This document shows positions 34,289 to 43,793 of a stretch of DNA of 55,031 bases, piece by piece. The notes under the pieces are model-generated. The model ran no database searches, had not been told where the DNA came from, and worked only from the letters and a program-made list of their open reading frames with translations. Positions within the stretch are counted from its first letter, which is position 1, and the number at the start of each line of letters is the position of its first letter. This stretch comes from Anaerolineae bacterium. Lineage in GTDB: Bacteria; Chloroflexota; Anaerolineae; Aggregatilineales; Phototrophicaceae. The DNA lies in NCBI GenBank assembly GCA_022822545.1, contig JAJEBE010000011.1, positions 1-55,031 on the forward strand. Direction: 5' to 3'. The translations under genes and the position numbers were made by a program.

Positions 34289-35233
34289 GTGTTGACCGTT
34301 TGCAGCCGACGCGGAGGAATCCCTTTCAAGTCAGCGCTGAAGTCTGTCTTGGCTCTATTCGCCGTTTTCGCTTGTCTCCTTGAAACGCAAATGCAGGACG
34401 AAACCATGAACTTGCTGACCGCGACCGACTACGCCGATTTTCCTTATGCCGAGCCCGACCATCGCTACAATTACGGCGATGAGGCGCAACAGTTTGCCGA
34501 ACTGTATATGCCCGCAACCGCTTCGCCGCATCCGGTGATCCTGCTCGCGCATGGCGGCTGCTATTATGAATCTTACAATCTGCAGCCGATAAGCCCAGTC
34601 GCGCGAAGCCTAGCCGATGAGGGATTCGCCGTCTGGAACATCGAATATCGGCGGGCGGGCAACGGCGGCGATTTCCCCAATATGTTCCTGGACGTTGGGG
34701 CGGCGGCGGACTACCTGAGGGAGGTTGCAGATGCGCATGAGCTAGACCTTTCACAGGTCGTCTCAGTCGGGCATTCGGCCGGCGGTCACCTGGCGCTATG
34801 GCTGGCCGGGAGGCAGCAACTGTCCGCGACCAGCGCCGTATACACGGCCGACCCGCTGCTGATTGCCGGGGTTGTCGGGCTGGCGCCGATCGCCGATATC
34901 GCCGACGCGCTCGACCAAGGGATGTGCGGCCCCGCCCTGCCGACTGTCATCAGCAGCCATCAGACGGCAACTGCGACAAACTTGGAGGATGTTTCACCGG
35001 CCGCCATGCTGCCCTTGGGCATTCCGCAGATCCACTTGGTAGGAACCGAAGACAAGCTCATCCGGAGGAACATCCAGCGTTATGTCGACGCCGCGGAGGA
35101 GGCCAGCGATGGTGTTGAGTTGATCGTGCTGGAAGGCGCGGGACACTTCGAGTTGGTCGCCGTTGACAGGCCCGAGTGGCAACAGGCGGTCGAAGCGATT
35201 CAGCGCTTGGGGGCAAGGATCGGGGAGTGGTGA
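34289..35233 (+). CDS. alpha/beta hydrolase, esterase/kynurenine formamidase-like
   Basis: About 314 residues from the GTG at 34289, which has AGAGGA 6 bases upstream. It would carry a basic N-terminus and a hydrophobic stretch (SVLALFAVFACLL), so possibly exported or a lipoprotein. The alternative ATG at 34406 (AGGA upstream) would make a cytoplasmic protein of 275 residues. The fold shows LLAHGGCYYE (oxyanion hole), the nucleophile elbow VGHSAGGH, an Asp in GTEDKLI and the His in GAGHFE. This is the BD-FAE/esterase-lipase pattern. Substrate unknown. Its reading frame is open back into metA, but that part is not expected to be translated. Confidence 0.85.
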   Translation: MLTVCSRRGGIPFKSALKSVLALFAVFACLLETQMQDETMNLLTATDYADFPYAEPDHRYNYGDEAQQFAELYMPATASPHPVILLAHGGCYYESYNLQPISPVARSLADEGFAVWNIEYRRAGNGGDFPNMFLDVGAAADYLREVADAHELDLSQVVSVGHSAGGHLALWLAGRQQLSATSAVYTADPLLIAGVVGLAPIADIADALDQGMCGPALPTVISSHQTATATNLEDVSPAAMLPLGIPQIHLVGTEDKLIRRNIQRYVDAAEEASDGVELIVLEGAGHFELVAVDRPEWQQAVEAIQRLGARIGEW

Positions 35234-35277
35234 ATTATGCGGATATGGTTTGGCGGGGTCGAAGAAGCTGAAACTGC

Positions 35278-35301
35278 GGGCGATCCTTGGATCGCCTCTA
35301 C
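35278..35301 (+). repeat. hairpin repeat, single copy
   Basis: Arms GGGCGATCC (35278-35286) and GGATCGCCT (35289-35297) around TT, followed by CTAC. Relative to the array at 6354 the third, fourth and following stem positions change on both sides together, which keeps the pairing. Confidence 0.75.
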
Positions 35302-35442
35302 ACCCAGTATTGCCGAGTCAGGATAATTGGCTGCCATGTCCTCAATTTCACCACTCCCAGGATCGCGGGCATTTTGCAATAAGCGCGATTCCGCGTTAAG
35401 CTGCATATTACTTGACAAAATCTCAAAAGAGAGGCGTCCAGC

Positions 35443-35853
35443 GTGATCGCGCGTCTTGCGCATATCTGTATCGGCGCGGCCGATCTGGCAGCGGCGGAAG
35501 AATTTTATGTCCAGAAACTAGGCATGGAATTGGCTTTCGAGTTCTTCCGCGCCGGGCAGCGAATCGGCTTTTATGTCAAGGTGGGGGACAACAGCTTCAT
35601 AGAGATTTTCGCCGACGCCGACGGGCAGGACTCGGCGCGCCCCCGTATCAAGCACTTTTGCCTCGAAGTCGAAGATTTGGACGCCGTCTTGACGACCTTG
35701 GCCGACCGCGGCGTCGAGGTCAGCGAGAAGAAGCTGGGCGCTGATTACGCCTGGCAAGCCTGGATCGCCGACCCGAGCGGCGTCCGCATTGAATTGATGC
35801 AATACGGTGAAGACAGCACACAATTCAGCGGCCGCCCCGTAATTTTGGATTAG
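35443..35853 (+). CDS. VOC (glyoxalase/bleomycin-resistance) superfamily protein
   Basis: 136 residues from a GTG at 35443 with AGAGAGG about 8 bases before. Two beta-alpha-beta3 halves are visible: LAHICIGAADLAAAEEFYVQKLG, and IKHFCLEVEDLDAVLTTL with DPSGVRIELMQY. Candidate metal ligands are His7, Glu54 (FIEIF), His71 (IKHF) and Glu117 (IELMQ), the usual VOC positions. Isomerase, dioxygenase and lyase members exist; none can be singled out. Confidence 0.85.
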   Translation: MIARLAHICIGAADLAAAEEFYVQKLGMELAFEFFRAGQRIGFYVKVGDNSFIEIFADADGQDSARPRIKHFCLEVEDLDAVLTTLADRGVEVSEKKLGADYAWQAWIADPSGVRIELMQYGEDSTQFSGRPVILD

Positions 35854-35939
35854 TCGCTGACGCAGCGGCGAGCGCCGGAGGGAGCCCGGGAGCGCATTTC
35901 TTACAAATATTATTAGGCAGATAAGTACAAATTCTTATC

Positions 35940-38024
35940 ATGAAGTTAGATAATTCAAAAACTATCCGTGGCTCTTCGCCGCATGACGAGTATTACGCGC
36001 GGACGGTGGTCGTGCCGATGGGGCGGCCTGATACCGCTGCCGAAATGCTCAGAATCGCCGGTGAGATGGTGCACCCGGCGGATGGCCTGGTGATCGCGCT
36101 TTTCATCACCTTGGGCGATGCCGAACAAGCGCAGAAGGTCAGCGATCAGGTGCAGGGCGTCGTAGACAGGTTTCGCAATACCGATGCCGGGCACCGGGTG
36201 GAGTTGGTTACGGAAATCGCGGTCAGCGTCTCCCGCGGGATTCTGGATGTCGCTCGCGAGCGCAATGCCGATGTGATCTTGCTCGGCGTGCAGCGGCCCA
36301 CGCATGGCAGCGTGAAACTGGGGACGGTGGTCGAGAACGTGATCGCCACGGCGCCTTGCGGGGTGCTGATTTATCGCAGCGCCGCGCGGACATATTTTGA
36401 CCGGGTGGTCGTGCCGATAGACGGCGCTCTGCCCTCGACGATCGCCCTGAAACTTGGCGTCAGCTTCGCCCTGCAGCATGACATCTCTCTGCGGCAACTG
36501 CGCGTGCAATCCGATTATCATTACAATCCGGAACATGAAGCGGCGATCAAACGTTATGAAGAGCACCTGCCGCGGAACCGAGATCTCAAGACCCAGATTA
36601 TCACCGGTCCCGCCCCGGCAACAGAAATCGTGAATAGCCTGACCTCGGACGATCTGCTTGTGATCGGCTTTTCGCAAAAGACCGATTTTGAACGGCACCT
36701 CATCAACGATTTGAGCAACCAGTTGCTGAACGCCGCTCCCGGGCCGGTGATCATGATTTCGCAGATCGAATGGCGCCGCGGCATCCGCGGGACGATCGAG
36801 CACGGCATCGCCCGTCTCAACCCGCAGTTGACGTTGGTTGAGCAGAGCGAACTCATCTGGAGCGCGCAGAAAAACTCCAGCAGCAACCTCGATTACACCG
36901 TGATGATCGTCCTTTCGGCGGCGCTCGCCACGCTCGGGCTCCTGACGAACAGCGCCGCCGTCATCATCGGCGCCATGCTTGTCGCGCCGCTGATGTCGCC
37001 GCTTTCCAGTTTCTCCACCGGCATGGCCACGGGCATCCTGCCCCTGACGCGCCGCGCCAGCGTGACGCTCTTCATGGGGGTGACGCTGGCCCTGCTGATC
37101 TCAATCGTGATGGGTGTGCTGCTGCCCATTGATACGCCCACCGACGAGATGCTGGCCCGCGGCAGCCCCAACTTGCTGGATGCCGCTATCGCGCTGGTAT
37201 CGGGCTGGGTCGCCGCTTATGCCACGGCGCGCAAAGGGATTCCCGCCGCGCTGGCGGGCGTGGCGATCGCCGCCGCTTTGATGCCGCCGATCTGCACCAT
37301 CGGCCTGGGCATCGCCCTGGGCGATATCAGCCTGGCTATCGGCGCGAATCTGCTCTTCCTGGCCAATATCGCCTTCATCATCGCGGCGCAGTACATCACC
37401 TTCCTGTGGATGGGCATGCACCCCAGCGAAGATCGCGAAGGCGCCACGCTCAATCGTTCGCGGGCCTGGTGGTTTGTCCTCTTTGTCACGACAATCATGA
37501 TACTCCTGGTTTTCGCGCGCCTGGGCTCACAAGCGGTGGACGAGGCGCATATCCGCGAGCGGCTGCAAGCGGAAGCCTTTCACGGCGCTATAGTGGTCGA
37601 GTACCAAGTCATCACATCCGTGCCGCTTGAGGTCCTCTTAATCGTGCAATCCGATCACCCCATCACAGCGGAAGAAGTGACGGCGGCGCAGCGCCTTATC
37701 GATGAACTTTACGGGCAAAATGTCGATCTGACGGTTGTCGCCCGGCAAGTCGCGCTCCCGCTGGATCCGCTGGCGCAAGCGGCAAAGGCGGCATTAAATG
37801 AGGCCCTGCCCAGCGCGAGCATCAGCGATGTCACAATACGGCGAGACGATACCATCTTTATCAGCGCGACCGTGCGCGGTGTTCGAGCGCCGACCAGCGA
37901 AGAACTCCAATTGGCGCAAGCCAAGATCAGCTCGGCGGCGGATACAGAAGTCGTCCTGGAGATCGCCTTTCAGCAGACGATCCAAATCAGCGGCGCGGCG
38001 GTCGCGGCAGACGGGGAAGTTTGA
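35940..38024 (+). CDS. USP-USP-DUF389 fusion membrane protein
   Basis: 694 residues. Two universal-stress-protein-like domains occupy about 20-150 (with LLGVQRPTHGSVKLGTVVENVIATAPCGVLIYR) and 153-280. The DUF389 membrane domain (about 300-530) follows, with LTNSAAVIIGAMLVAPLMSPL and ALAGVAIAAALMPPICTIGLGIA and six or so helices. A soluble C-terminal region of ~150 residues completes it. DUF389 proteins are probably transporters or channels of unknown substrate; the USP units may bind ATP and gate it. The leader just before the ATG is very AT-rich with TATTAT at 35908-35913, and no ribosome site is evident. Confidence 0.87.
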   Translation: MKLDNSKTIRGSSPHDEYYARTVVVPMGRPDTAAEMLRIAGEMVHPADGLVIALFITLGDAEQAQKVSDQVQGVVDRFRNTDAGHRVELVTEIAVSVSRGILDVARERNADVILLGVQRPTHGSVKLGTVVENVIATAPCGVLIYRSAARTYFDRVVVPIDGALPSTIALKLGVSFALQHDISLRQLRVQSDYHYNPEHEAAIKRYEEHLPRNRDLKTQIITGPAPATEIVNSLTSDDLLVIGFSQKTDFERHLINDLSNQLLNAAPGPVIMISQIEWRRGIRGTIEHGIARLNPQLTLVEQSELIWSAQKNSSSNLDYTVMIVLSAALATLGLLTNSAAVIIGAMLVAPLMSPLSSFSTGMATGILPLTRRASVTLFMGVTLALLISIVMGVLLPIDTPTDEMLARGSPNLLDAAIALVSGWVAAYATARKGIPAALAGVAIAAALMPPICTIGLGIALGDISLAIGANLLFLANIAFIIAAQYITFLWMGMHPSEDREGATLNRSRAWWFVLFVTTIMILLVFARLGSQAVDEAHIRERLQAEAFHGAIVVEYQVITSVPLEVLLIVQSDHPITAEEVTAAQRLIDELYGQNVDLTVVARQVALPLDPLAQAAKAALNEALPSASISDVTIRRDDTIFISATVRGVRAPTSEELQLAQAKISSAADTEVVLEIAFQQTIQISGAAVAADGEV

Positions 38025-38073
38025 CGATTTTGGATTGCCTAAAGGCTACTCGACCGTTAGCCAACCAGCCGGC

Positions 38074-39618
38074 TTAGCCATTCGCTTCAAGCGCCTTGCG
38101 CAGTATCGCGTCAATCGCATCATCGCCGGTCGGCAGCCAGTCGGCCCGCACTTCCGAGCCGGCTTCGACCAGGAGCTTGATGCTCGCGGGGAAATCGCCA
38201 TCGCTGCGCCAGCTGTGCTGCCGTCCATAAAGGCAAGTGGTCAAGGCAGTGCCGCCGTAACTATTCAGCCAGTCCAGCAGCGGCTCGGCATCGGCCTCCA
38301 GCAGCGCCGCAATCACATCGGCGAAACCGTGGTAGGCGGCTGTATGCAGCGGCATCAAGCGGTCGTCATCGTAGATATGCAGATCAAAGCCGAGGGCTGC
38401 CATGAGCTTGACGGCCTCGACTTTGTTCGTCCAGGCGGCGTAGATCAACTGCCGCTTATCCGCCTCGGCGATTTCCGCCACGATGCCCGGCTGCTCCGCC
38501 AGGATGCGTCGAGCCGCGTCCGCATCGGCCCCGGCGCAGTAAGCCAGCAGTTGCACATCGGACGGGCTTTGCTCAAGCAGATGTGCGAAGATCTCATCAT
38601 GACCGAATTCCAGCGCGACCTGATGCGGCGACAAGTCGGCCGCGTTGAAGGTGTAAACATATTGATGCGAGCCATCGGCTTTTGGCGCCAAGTCGTAACC
38701 GGCGCTGTTCACGCGGGCGCGGATGGCGGCGGGGCGCTCAGCCAGGGCCTGCGCCACCAAAGCCAAATCGCCCAGGATCACAGCGGCGAAGATATCCACT
38801 TGCGCGCCGCGCTTGACCAATTCGCGGGCGGCATCGTAACTGCGCGCGCCGAGCTGCCATTGCAAGGGCGTCGAGGCATGATCGAGGTCCCGCGTTTCCA
38901 GATCCGCGCCTCGCTCAATCAGCCAGTCCATCACCGCCGGATCGGTCGCGTAATGCAGCGGGGTCTTGCCATCGCCGCCGCGCTGATTGACGATCGTCCG
39001 GTCGCGCTCATAGGCGGCCGCCAGCCAATCGAGCCAGCCCTGCTCGGCCGCGGCATGGACGCCGATCTCCGCGCCTCGCTCAATAAGTTGTTTAGCCGCT
39101 TCCGCCGATGTGTTTTCCAGGATGTGGAAGTCGCCCGCCCACCACTGCGACTTGGCGTTGATATCGGCGCCCTGCTTGAGCAGGACATCAACCACATCGA
39201 TAGTCTCCTTGGCGATGATGAGAGCGGTCGAGCCGAAGTCGAAATGCGGATCATCAAGCGTCTCGCGCAATTCCGGGCTGGCCTTCAGCAGCGCGTCAAG
39301 ATTCTCGGCATCCCGGGCGTAGATCAATTGCTTGAATTGCGCCAGCGCGTCGCCGTAATCGCGCTCGCGGAGCTTGTAGCGCAGGCGCAGCTCGCCCCAA
39401 CTCTTGGCGTCGCGCTCGCGGGCGATGACGGTCCGCGCGTCGGCGAGCGTCAGCGGGAAGGCGGCCGCCTCGGCGCGCGCGCCGAATTTGACCTGCGGCA
39501 AGTGCTGATGGACGCGGTCGATGGCGTCGGCGTCGGCGGCGTCGAATGCCCGCAGCAACTGCTCAGCCTCAAGCTCATCGTCATGCAAAGTGCGGTTGTC
39601 GTCCGATCCTATGTCCAC
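38074..39618 (-). CDS. ankyrin repeat protein
   Basis: 514 residues from a GTG at 39618, GAGGAG 9 bases upstream. Ankyrin-type units with TPLHYA, LIERGADLE, TPLQWQL, LVKRGAQVD, MPLHTAAYHGFADVIAALLEADAEP and LLVEAGSE run through most of the protein, several of them degenerate. The N-terminal ~90 residues precede the repeats and are unassigned. No signal peptide or membrane segment, so it is probably cytoplasmic and protein-binding. An extended -10 box lies 33 bases upstream. Confidence 0.88.
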   Translation of the reverse strand: MDIGSDDNRTLHDDELEAEQLLRAFDAADADAIDRVHQHLPQVKFGARAEAAAFPLTLADARTVIARERDAKSWGELRLRYKLRERDYGDALAQFKQLIYARDAENLDALLKASPELRETLDDPHFDFGSTALIIAKETIDVVDVLLKQGADINAKSQWWAGDFHILENTSAEAAKQLIERGAEIGVHAAAEQGWLDWLAAAYERDRTIVNQRGGDGKTPLHYATDPAVMDWLIERGADLETRDLDHASTPLQWQLGARSYDAARELVKRGAQVDIFAAVILGDLALVAQALAERPAAIRARVNSAGYDLAPKADGSHQYVYTFNAADLSPHQVALEFGHDEIFAHLLEQSPSDVQLLAYCAGADADAARRILAEQPGIVAEIAEADKRQLIYAAWTNKVEAVKLMAALGFDLHIYDDDRLMPLHTAAYHGFADVIAALLEADAEPLLDWLNSYGGTALTTCLYGRQHSWRSDGDFPASIKLLVEAGSEVRADWLPTGDDAIDAILRKALEANG

Positions 39619-39650
39619 AATCCGCCTCTCCTCAAGCTGCGCAAGTAGCT

Positions 39651-39659
39651 AGTATAACA
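39651..39659 (-). promoter_or_regulatory. extended -10 promoter of the ankyrin gene
   Basis: On the minus strand, TG, T, TATACT, 33 bases before the GTG start. Confidence 0.5.
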
Positions 39660-39691
39660 CAAATTCACGCCTTACTCTCGCTTTACTTGCT

Positions 39692-40642
39692 TTAGTCGTT
39701 CAACACCCCCCGCAGCACCGCCAGATCAACATTGCCGCCGCTGACGACCACCGCCGTCTCGCGCTCATCGGCGGGAATGACATCATGCAGAAGCGCCGCC
39801 AGGCCGACAGCGCCGCCGCCTTCGGCAACCCAGCCCCCCGCCAGCATTTGGCGCATCGCCGCCGCGATCTGCCGCTCCGACACGAGCACGATGCCGTCGA
39901 CGTATCGCCGGCAAATCGGCACGGTGATCGAGCCGGCCTCGATATCGCCGGACAGCGCCTCCGCCAGCGTATCCCAAACTTGCGGTCGATCTTCAGCGTA
40001 AAATACGTTGTACATCGCCGGCGCGGATTCCGCATTCACGCCGATGACCTCGATATCAGCCTTCAACTCCTTGACGGCCGTGGCCACCCCCGCGATCAAA
40101 CCGCCTCCGCTGACGGGCAGGACCACGCGTTGGACGCTTGGCAACTGCTCAATTATCTCAAGACCGATAGTGCCCGCGCCGGCTATCACGCGGGCGTCAT
40201 TGTAGGGCGAGACCCAGGCGCGCCCCTCGGCGACGCGGCGCAAAGCTTCCGCTTCCGCTTCGTCGTAGTTATCGCCGAAGAGGACCGCCTCGGCGCCATA
40301 AGTCCTTACGTTGTCGACTTTTTTCTTGGGAGTCGTCTTCGGCATCAAGATCTGCGCCGATGCGCTGGTCAAGTGGGCGGCATAGGCGACCGCGGCGGCG
40401 TGATTGCCCGATGACGCGGCGATAATGCCAGGCGCGCGCTCTTCTTCGTCCAGGGACAGGATGGCGTTCAAAGCGCCGCGCAGCTTGAAAGAATGAGTTG
40501 TATTGGCGTTTTCCAACTTGAGCCAGATCTTGCCCTTATTCAAGTAGGACGCCGATTCAAGCGGGGATGGCGGCAGAAGCGGCTTCAAGCGCTGCTGCGC
40601 GCGGACAATATCCCCGAGCGTCACCGGCATCATCGGCATCAT
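39692..40642 (-). CDS. PLP-dependent threonine/serine dehydratase family protein
   Basis: 316 residues, fold type II PLP enzyme. The PLP lysine is in HSFKLRGA (about 50-57), SSGNHAAAVAYAA binds the cofactor phosphate, and SGGGLIAG holds the phosphate loop. It matches catabolic threonine dehydratase/serine racemase enzymes (single domain, no ACT domain). It starts 6 bases after the IolE-like gene on the same strand. The 5' end is ATGATGCCGATGATG with no ribosome site, so initiation probably depends on coupling and the exact start is uncertain. Confidence 0.9.
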   Translation of the reverse strand: MMPMMPVTLGDIVRAQQRLKPLLPPSPLESASYLNKGKIWLKLENANTTHSFKLRGALNAILSLDEEERAPGIIAASSGNHAAAVAYAAHLTSASAQILMPKTTPKKKVDNVRTYGAEAVLFGDNYDEAEAEALRRVAEGRAWVSPYNDARVIAGAGTIGLEIIEQLPSVQRVVLPVSGGGLIAGVATAVKELKADIEVIGVNAESAPAMYNVFYAEDRPQVWDTLAEALSGDIEAGSITVPICRRYVDGIVLVSERQIAAAMRQMLAGGWVAEGGGAVGLAALLHDVIPADERETAVVVSGGNVDLAVLRGVLND

Positions 40643-40648
40643 CGGCGC

Positions 40649-41545
40649 TTACAAGCCGATGCTGCGCAGATATTCGCGATTGCGCTGCGCCGATTCCAAT
40701 GGCGCGCCCATGCCCGGCAGCACATCTTGCTCGACGACGATCCAACTGTCATAGCCGATCTTTTCCAACTCGGCCAGCACACCGGGAAAATCGACATCGC
40801 CTTTGCCCAACTCGGGGAAGATGCCCTTGCCAACCGATTGCGGACCATCCCATTCCTGCAGTCGCGATTGCTCATGCACGGCCGGATCGCGATCTTTGAA
40901 ATGCACATACCAGATGCGCTCGGCGAACTTCCGAATGCCTTCAAGCGGGTCGCCCCCGCCGAAGGCCCAGTGTCCGGTGTCGAAGACCAAACCGACGATA
41001 TCGGGGTCGGTCATATCCAGCAAGCGCTCGGTTTCCACCGGCGTCTCGATCCAGGTGCCGGTGTGATGATGCAGCACGGAGCGCAATCCAGTTTCGTCCA
41101 TGACGCGGCGCGCGGCCTGATCTGTGCCCTCGGCAAAGACGCGCCAGCCCTCTTCGTCCAGGCTCATCGCCGGTGTGATGCGCCCCGAATTCAGGCTGCG
41201 CACGGGGTCCGTGTAAGGATCGGGGCCCAGCACAACCAAGGCCTCCGGTCCGCCGACTGCCGCCAGCAGTTTTGCCGTGCGCAGGCAAGCTTCGGTGCTT
41301 TCTTGGTGCCGGTCTTTGTCCTGGAAATTGACATTGACCCAGGAGCCCAGCAGTTTCAGCTTGCGCGCTTCCAGTTCCCCGCGCAACTCTGCCGGGTCCG
41401 TCGGCATAAAGCCCCAGTCGCCGAGCTCGGCGCCGGCATAGCCGCTCGCGGCAATCTCATCCAGCACGCGCGCATAATCATAACGCTCGCCTTCGATATT
41501 CTCGATAATGCCCCAGGAGCAAGGCGCATTCGCCACCTGTATCAT
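40649..41545 (-). CDS. sugar phosphate isomerase/epimerase, IolE/inosose dehydratase-like
   Basis: 298 residues, AP endonuclease 2-type TIM barrel. VANAPCSWG at the start is characteristic of IolE/IolI-type proteins. Likely metal and catalytic residues are in [10 protein letters not shown] (about 161-170), [15 protein letters not shown] and the C-terminal VVEQD. GGAGGAAAAT directly precedes the ATG. It forms an operon with the PLP dehydratase. A role in inositol breakdown is possible, since an IolB gene is in the window, but the lack of other iol genes here means other polyols are equally possible. Confidence 0.85.
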   Translation of the reverse strand: MIQVANAPCSWGIIENIEGERYDYARVLDEIAASGYAGAELGDWGFMPTDPAELRGELEARKLKLLGSWVNVNFQDKDRHQESTEACLRTAKLLAAVGGPEALVVLGPDPYTDPVRSLNSGRITPAMSLDEEGWRVFAEGTDQAARRVMDETGLRSVLHHHTGTWIETPVETERLLDMTDPDIVGLVFDTGHWAFGGGDPLEGIRKFAERIWYVHFKDRDPAVHEQSRLQEWDGPQSVGKGIFPELGKGDVDFPGVLAELEKIGYDSWIVVEQDVLPGMGAPLESAQRNREYLRSIGL

Positions 41546-41592
41546 ATTTTCCTCCGCCGCGGACGCCGGTTAAACCGAAGTTACCGCGCTAG

Positions 41593-41601
41593 TGTATAAC
41601 A
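41593..41601 (-). promoter_or_regulatory. extended -10 promoter of the IolE-like operon
   Basis: On the minus strand, TG, T, TATACA, 48 bases before the ATG at 41545. Confidence 0.4.
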
Positions 41602-41721
41602 GGACCTGCGCCCGCCGCAAGCACGACAGGCTGTTGTTTTCGCCCTGTGCAGCGCTAAGCGGCAGGTCTACAATCGAGCCGCAAATCAGCCATTTTTCAG
41701 ACGACGAAAGGCGATAAGCAG

Positions 41722-42828
41722 ATGAGTCGAAGTGACCACACCCGCCTCTTCCTGCCCGGTCCCGTAGAAGTCCGCCGCGAGATCCTCGAAGCGCAGACGC
41801 AATGGATGATCGGCCACCGCAGCAGTGAATTTGCCGATCTCTTCGCCCGCTTGCAAGACAAGCTCAAGCGCAGCTTCTTCACTGAAAGCCGCGTCTACGT
41901 CAGCGGCTCATCCGGCTCGGGCTTGTGGGAGGGCGCGATCCGCTGCGGCGTTCGCGATGACCGCAAGGTCCTGCATCTGACCGGCGGCGCCTTCAGCGAG
42001 CGCTGGGCGCAAGTCAGCCGCGCCAACGGCAAAAACGTCGATTGCATTCAGGTCGATTGGGGCCGGGCGCATAGTCCGGAGATGGTCGCCGAAGCGCTGG
42101 AAAAGGACAGCTACGATGCCGTCTGCGCCGTGCATAACGAAACCAGCACCGGCGTCACCAATCCGATCGGCGCCATCGGCGAGGTCGTCAAGCGACATGC
42201 CGACACCCTTTACTTCGTCGACACCGTCAGCGGCTACCTCGGCACGGAACTGCGCGTGGACGACTGGGGCATTGATATCGCCCTGACCTCGAGCCAGAAA
42301 GCCTTCGCCCTGCCGCCCGGCGCAGCCTTCGCCGCCGTCAGCGACCATACCCTGGAACGCGCCGCGGCAATCAGCAACCGGGGCTACTATTTCGATTTCC
42401 TGACCCTGGAGAAATCGCTGCTCAAGAACAACACGCCCTCAACGCCGCCGATCGCCTTGATGTACGCCGCCGACAGACAGATGGACAGCATATTAAAAGA
42501 GGGTATTGAAGCGCGCTGGGCGCGTCACCGAGCCATGCGCGATGCGGCGCACTGGTGGACGCTGGACCGCGGCTTCGGCTTGTACGCCCAAGAAGGCTAC
42601 CGCAGCGATACCGTCACCACCGTCGAAAATAGGCCCGGCATCGATGTGAACGCGCTTGACCGCTTCATGCGCGCCGAGGTCGGCTTTGCCATGGACAAAG
42701 GCTACGGGAAGATCAAAGGCGCGACTTTCCGCCTGCCCCACATGGGCGATGTGACGATGGATATCCTGCGCGAAGTCCTGGACGGCATCGACGTTTTCAT
42801 GGCAAGTTCGAAGCAAAAGGGGGCTTAA
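41722..42828 (+). CDS. serC: class V aminotransferase, probable phosphoserine aminotransferase
   Basis: 368 residues, PLP fold type I, class V. LFLPGPVEV at the start, SGSSGSGLWEGAIR binding the cofactor, FVDTVSGYLG, and SSQKAFALPPG with the PLP lysine (about 195). Alone it could be alanine-glyoxylate or serine-pyruvate transaminase, but its stop overlaps the start of a SerA-type gene (TAATG). That pairing points to the short serC-type enzyme used for serine synthesis in many bacteria and archaea. The reaction would be 3-phosphohydroxypyruvate plus glutamate to phosphoserine. The specific assignment rests on context. Confidence 0.82.
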   Translation: MSRSDHTRLFLPGPVEVRREILEAQTQWMIGHRSSEFADLFARLQDKLKRSFFTESRVYVSGSSGSGLWEGAIRCGVRDDRKVLHLTGGAFSERWAQVSRANGKNVDCIQVDWGRAHSPEMVAEALEKDSYDAVCAVHNETSTGVTNPIGAIGEVVKRHADTLYFVDTVSGYLGTELRVDDWGIDIALTSSQKAFALPPGAAFAAVSDHTLERAAAISNRGYYFDFLTLEKSLLKNNTPSTPPIALMYAADRQMDSILKEGIEARWARHRAMRDAAHWWTLDRGFGLYAQEGYRSDTVTTVENRPGIDVNALDRFMRAEVGFAMDKGYGKIKGATFRLPHMGDVTMDILREVLDGIDVFMASSKQKGA

Positions 42829-43793
42829 TGAGTTTTCATGTGCTGGTCCCCGACAACGTCCACCAAAAGGCGATCGACATCCTCGAAGCGAGCGACGGCA
42901 TTCGCGTATCGGCGCCGGGCAAGCTGGAGCGGGCCGCTCTGCTGGCGGCCGTCGCCGATGCCCAGGCCCTGATCATCCGCAGCGGCGTAACTGCCGATGC
43001 CGAATTGCTCGCGAAGGCGCCACAGTTGAAGGCCATCGCCCGCGCCGGCGTCGGCGTCGACAACGTTGATCTGGCGGCGGCCACCGAACAAGGCATCGTC
43101 GTCATGAACACGCCCGGCGGCAATACCATCTCCACCGCCGAGCATACCTTCGGCTTGATGATCGCCCTGGCGCGGCATATCCCGCAAGGGCATCAGTCAC
43201 TGGCGGAAGGGCGCTGGGATCGCAAAGCATTCAGCGGCGTCGAGCTCAAGGGCAAAACCTTGGGCATCATCGGCCTGGGCCGGATCGGTCAAGCCATCGC
43301 CGCCCGCGCGCAAGCTTTCGAGATGGCCGTCATCGCCCACGATCCCTACCTGCCGCCCGAAGTCGCCGAGGCGGTACAGGCGCCGCTGCTGCCCCTGGCC
43401 GAGGTCTACGCCCGCGCGGACTTCCTCACGTTTCACGCTATGGTCACGGAGGAAACGCGGGGCATGGTCAACGCGGATGCGATCGCGCAAATGAAAGACG
43501 GCGTCCGCATCATCAACGCGGCTCGGGGCGCGCTCATCAACTCCGCTGATTTGGCTCAAGCCCTGGGAAGCGGCAAAGTCGCCGGCGCCGCGCTGGATGT
43601 CTATGAGACGGAACCCCCGCCCGCCGACCATCCCTTGATCGGCTTGCCAAACGTTGTGCATACGCCTCATCTGGCCGCCAGCACCTCCGATGCGCAAGTG
43701 ACCGTGGCCGTGGAAGCGGCGCAATTGATCGTCGATTATCTGCTTGAGGGCAAGGCAGCGAATGTGTGCAATGCGGCGGTAATTTCGAGCTAG
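42828..43793 (+). CDS. serA: D-3-phosphoglycerate dehydrogenase, short form
   Basis: 321 residues of the D-2-hydroxyacid dehydrogenase family. IIRSGVTADAELL and GVGVDNVDL are typical of SerA; NAD binding is by GIIGLGRIGQAIA. The catalytic Arg is in NAARGALI, Glu in DVYETEPP and His in TPHLAAST. There is no ACT or intervening regulatory domain, so serine feedback through those domains is absent. Coupled to the upstream aminotransferase, it starts serine synthesis from 3-phosphoglycerate. It ends 4 bases inside the convergent Uma2 gene. Confidence 0.9.
   Translation: MSFHVLVPDNVHQKAIDILEASDGIRVSAPGKLERAALLAAVADAQALIIRSGVTADAELLAKAPQLKAIARAGVGVDNVDLAAATEQGIVVMNTPGGNTISTAEHTFGLMIALARHIPQGHQSLAEGRWDRKAFSGVELKGKTLGIIGLGRIGQAIAARAQAFEMAVIAHDPYLPPEVAEAVQAPLLPLAEVYARADFLTFHAMVTEETRGMVNADAIAQMKDGVRIINAARGALINSADLAQALGSGKVAGAALDVYETEPPPADHPLIGLPNVVHTPHLAASTSDAQVTVAVEAAQLIVDYLLEGKAANVCNAAVISS

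Noticed and set aside
37798..39648. A 616-codon plus-strand open frame over the ankyrin gene
   Set aside because: The minus strand has ankyrin repeats, a ribosome site and an extended -10 box; the plus frame has none of these.
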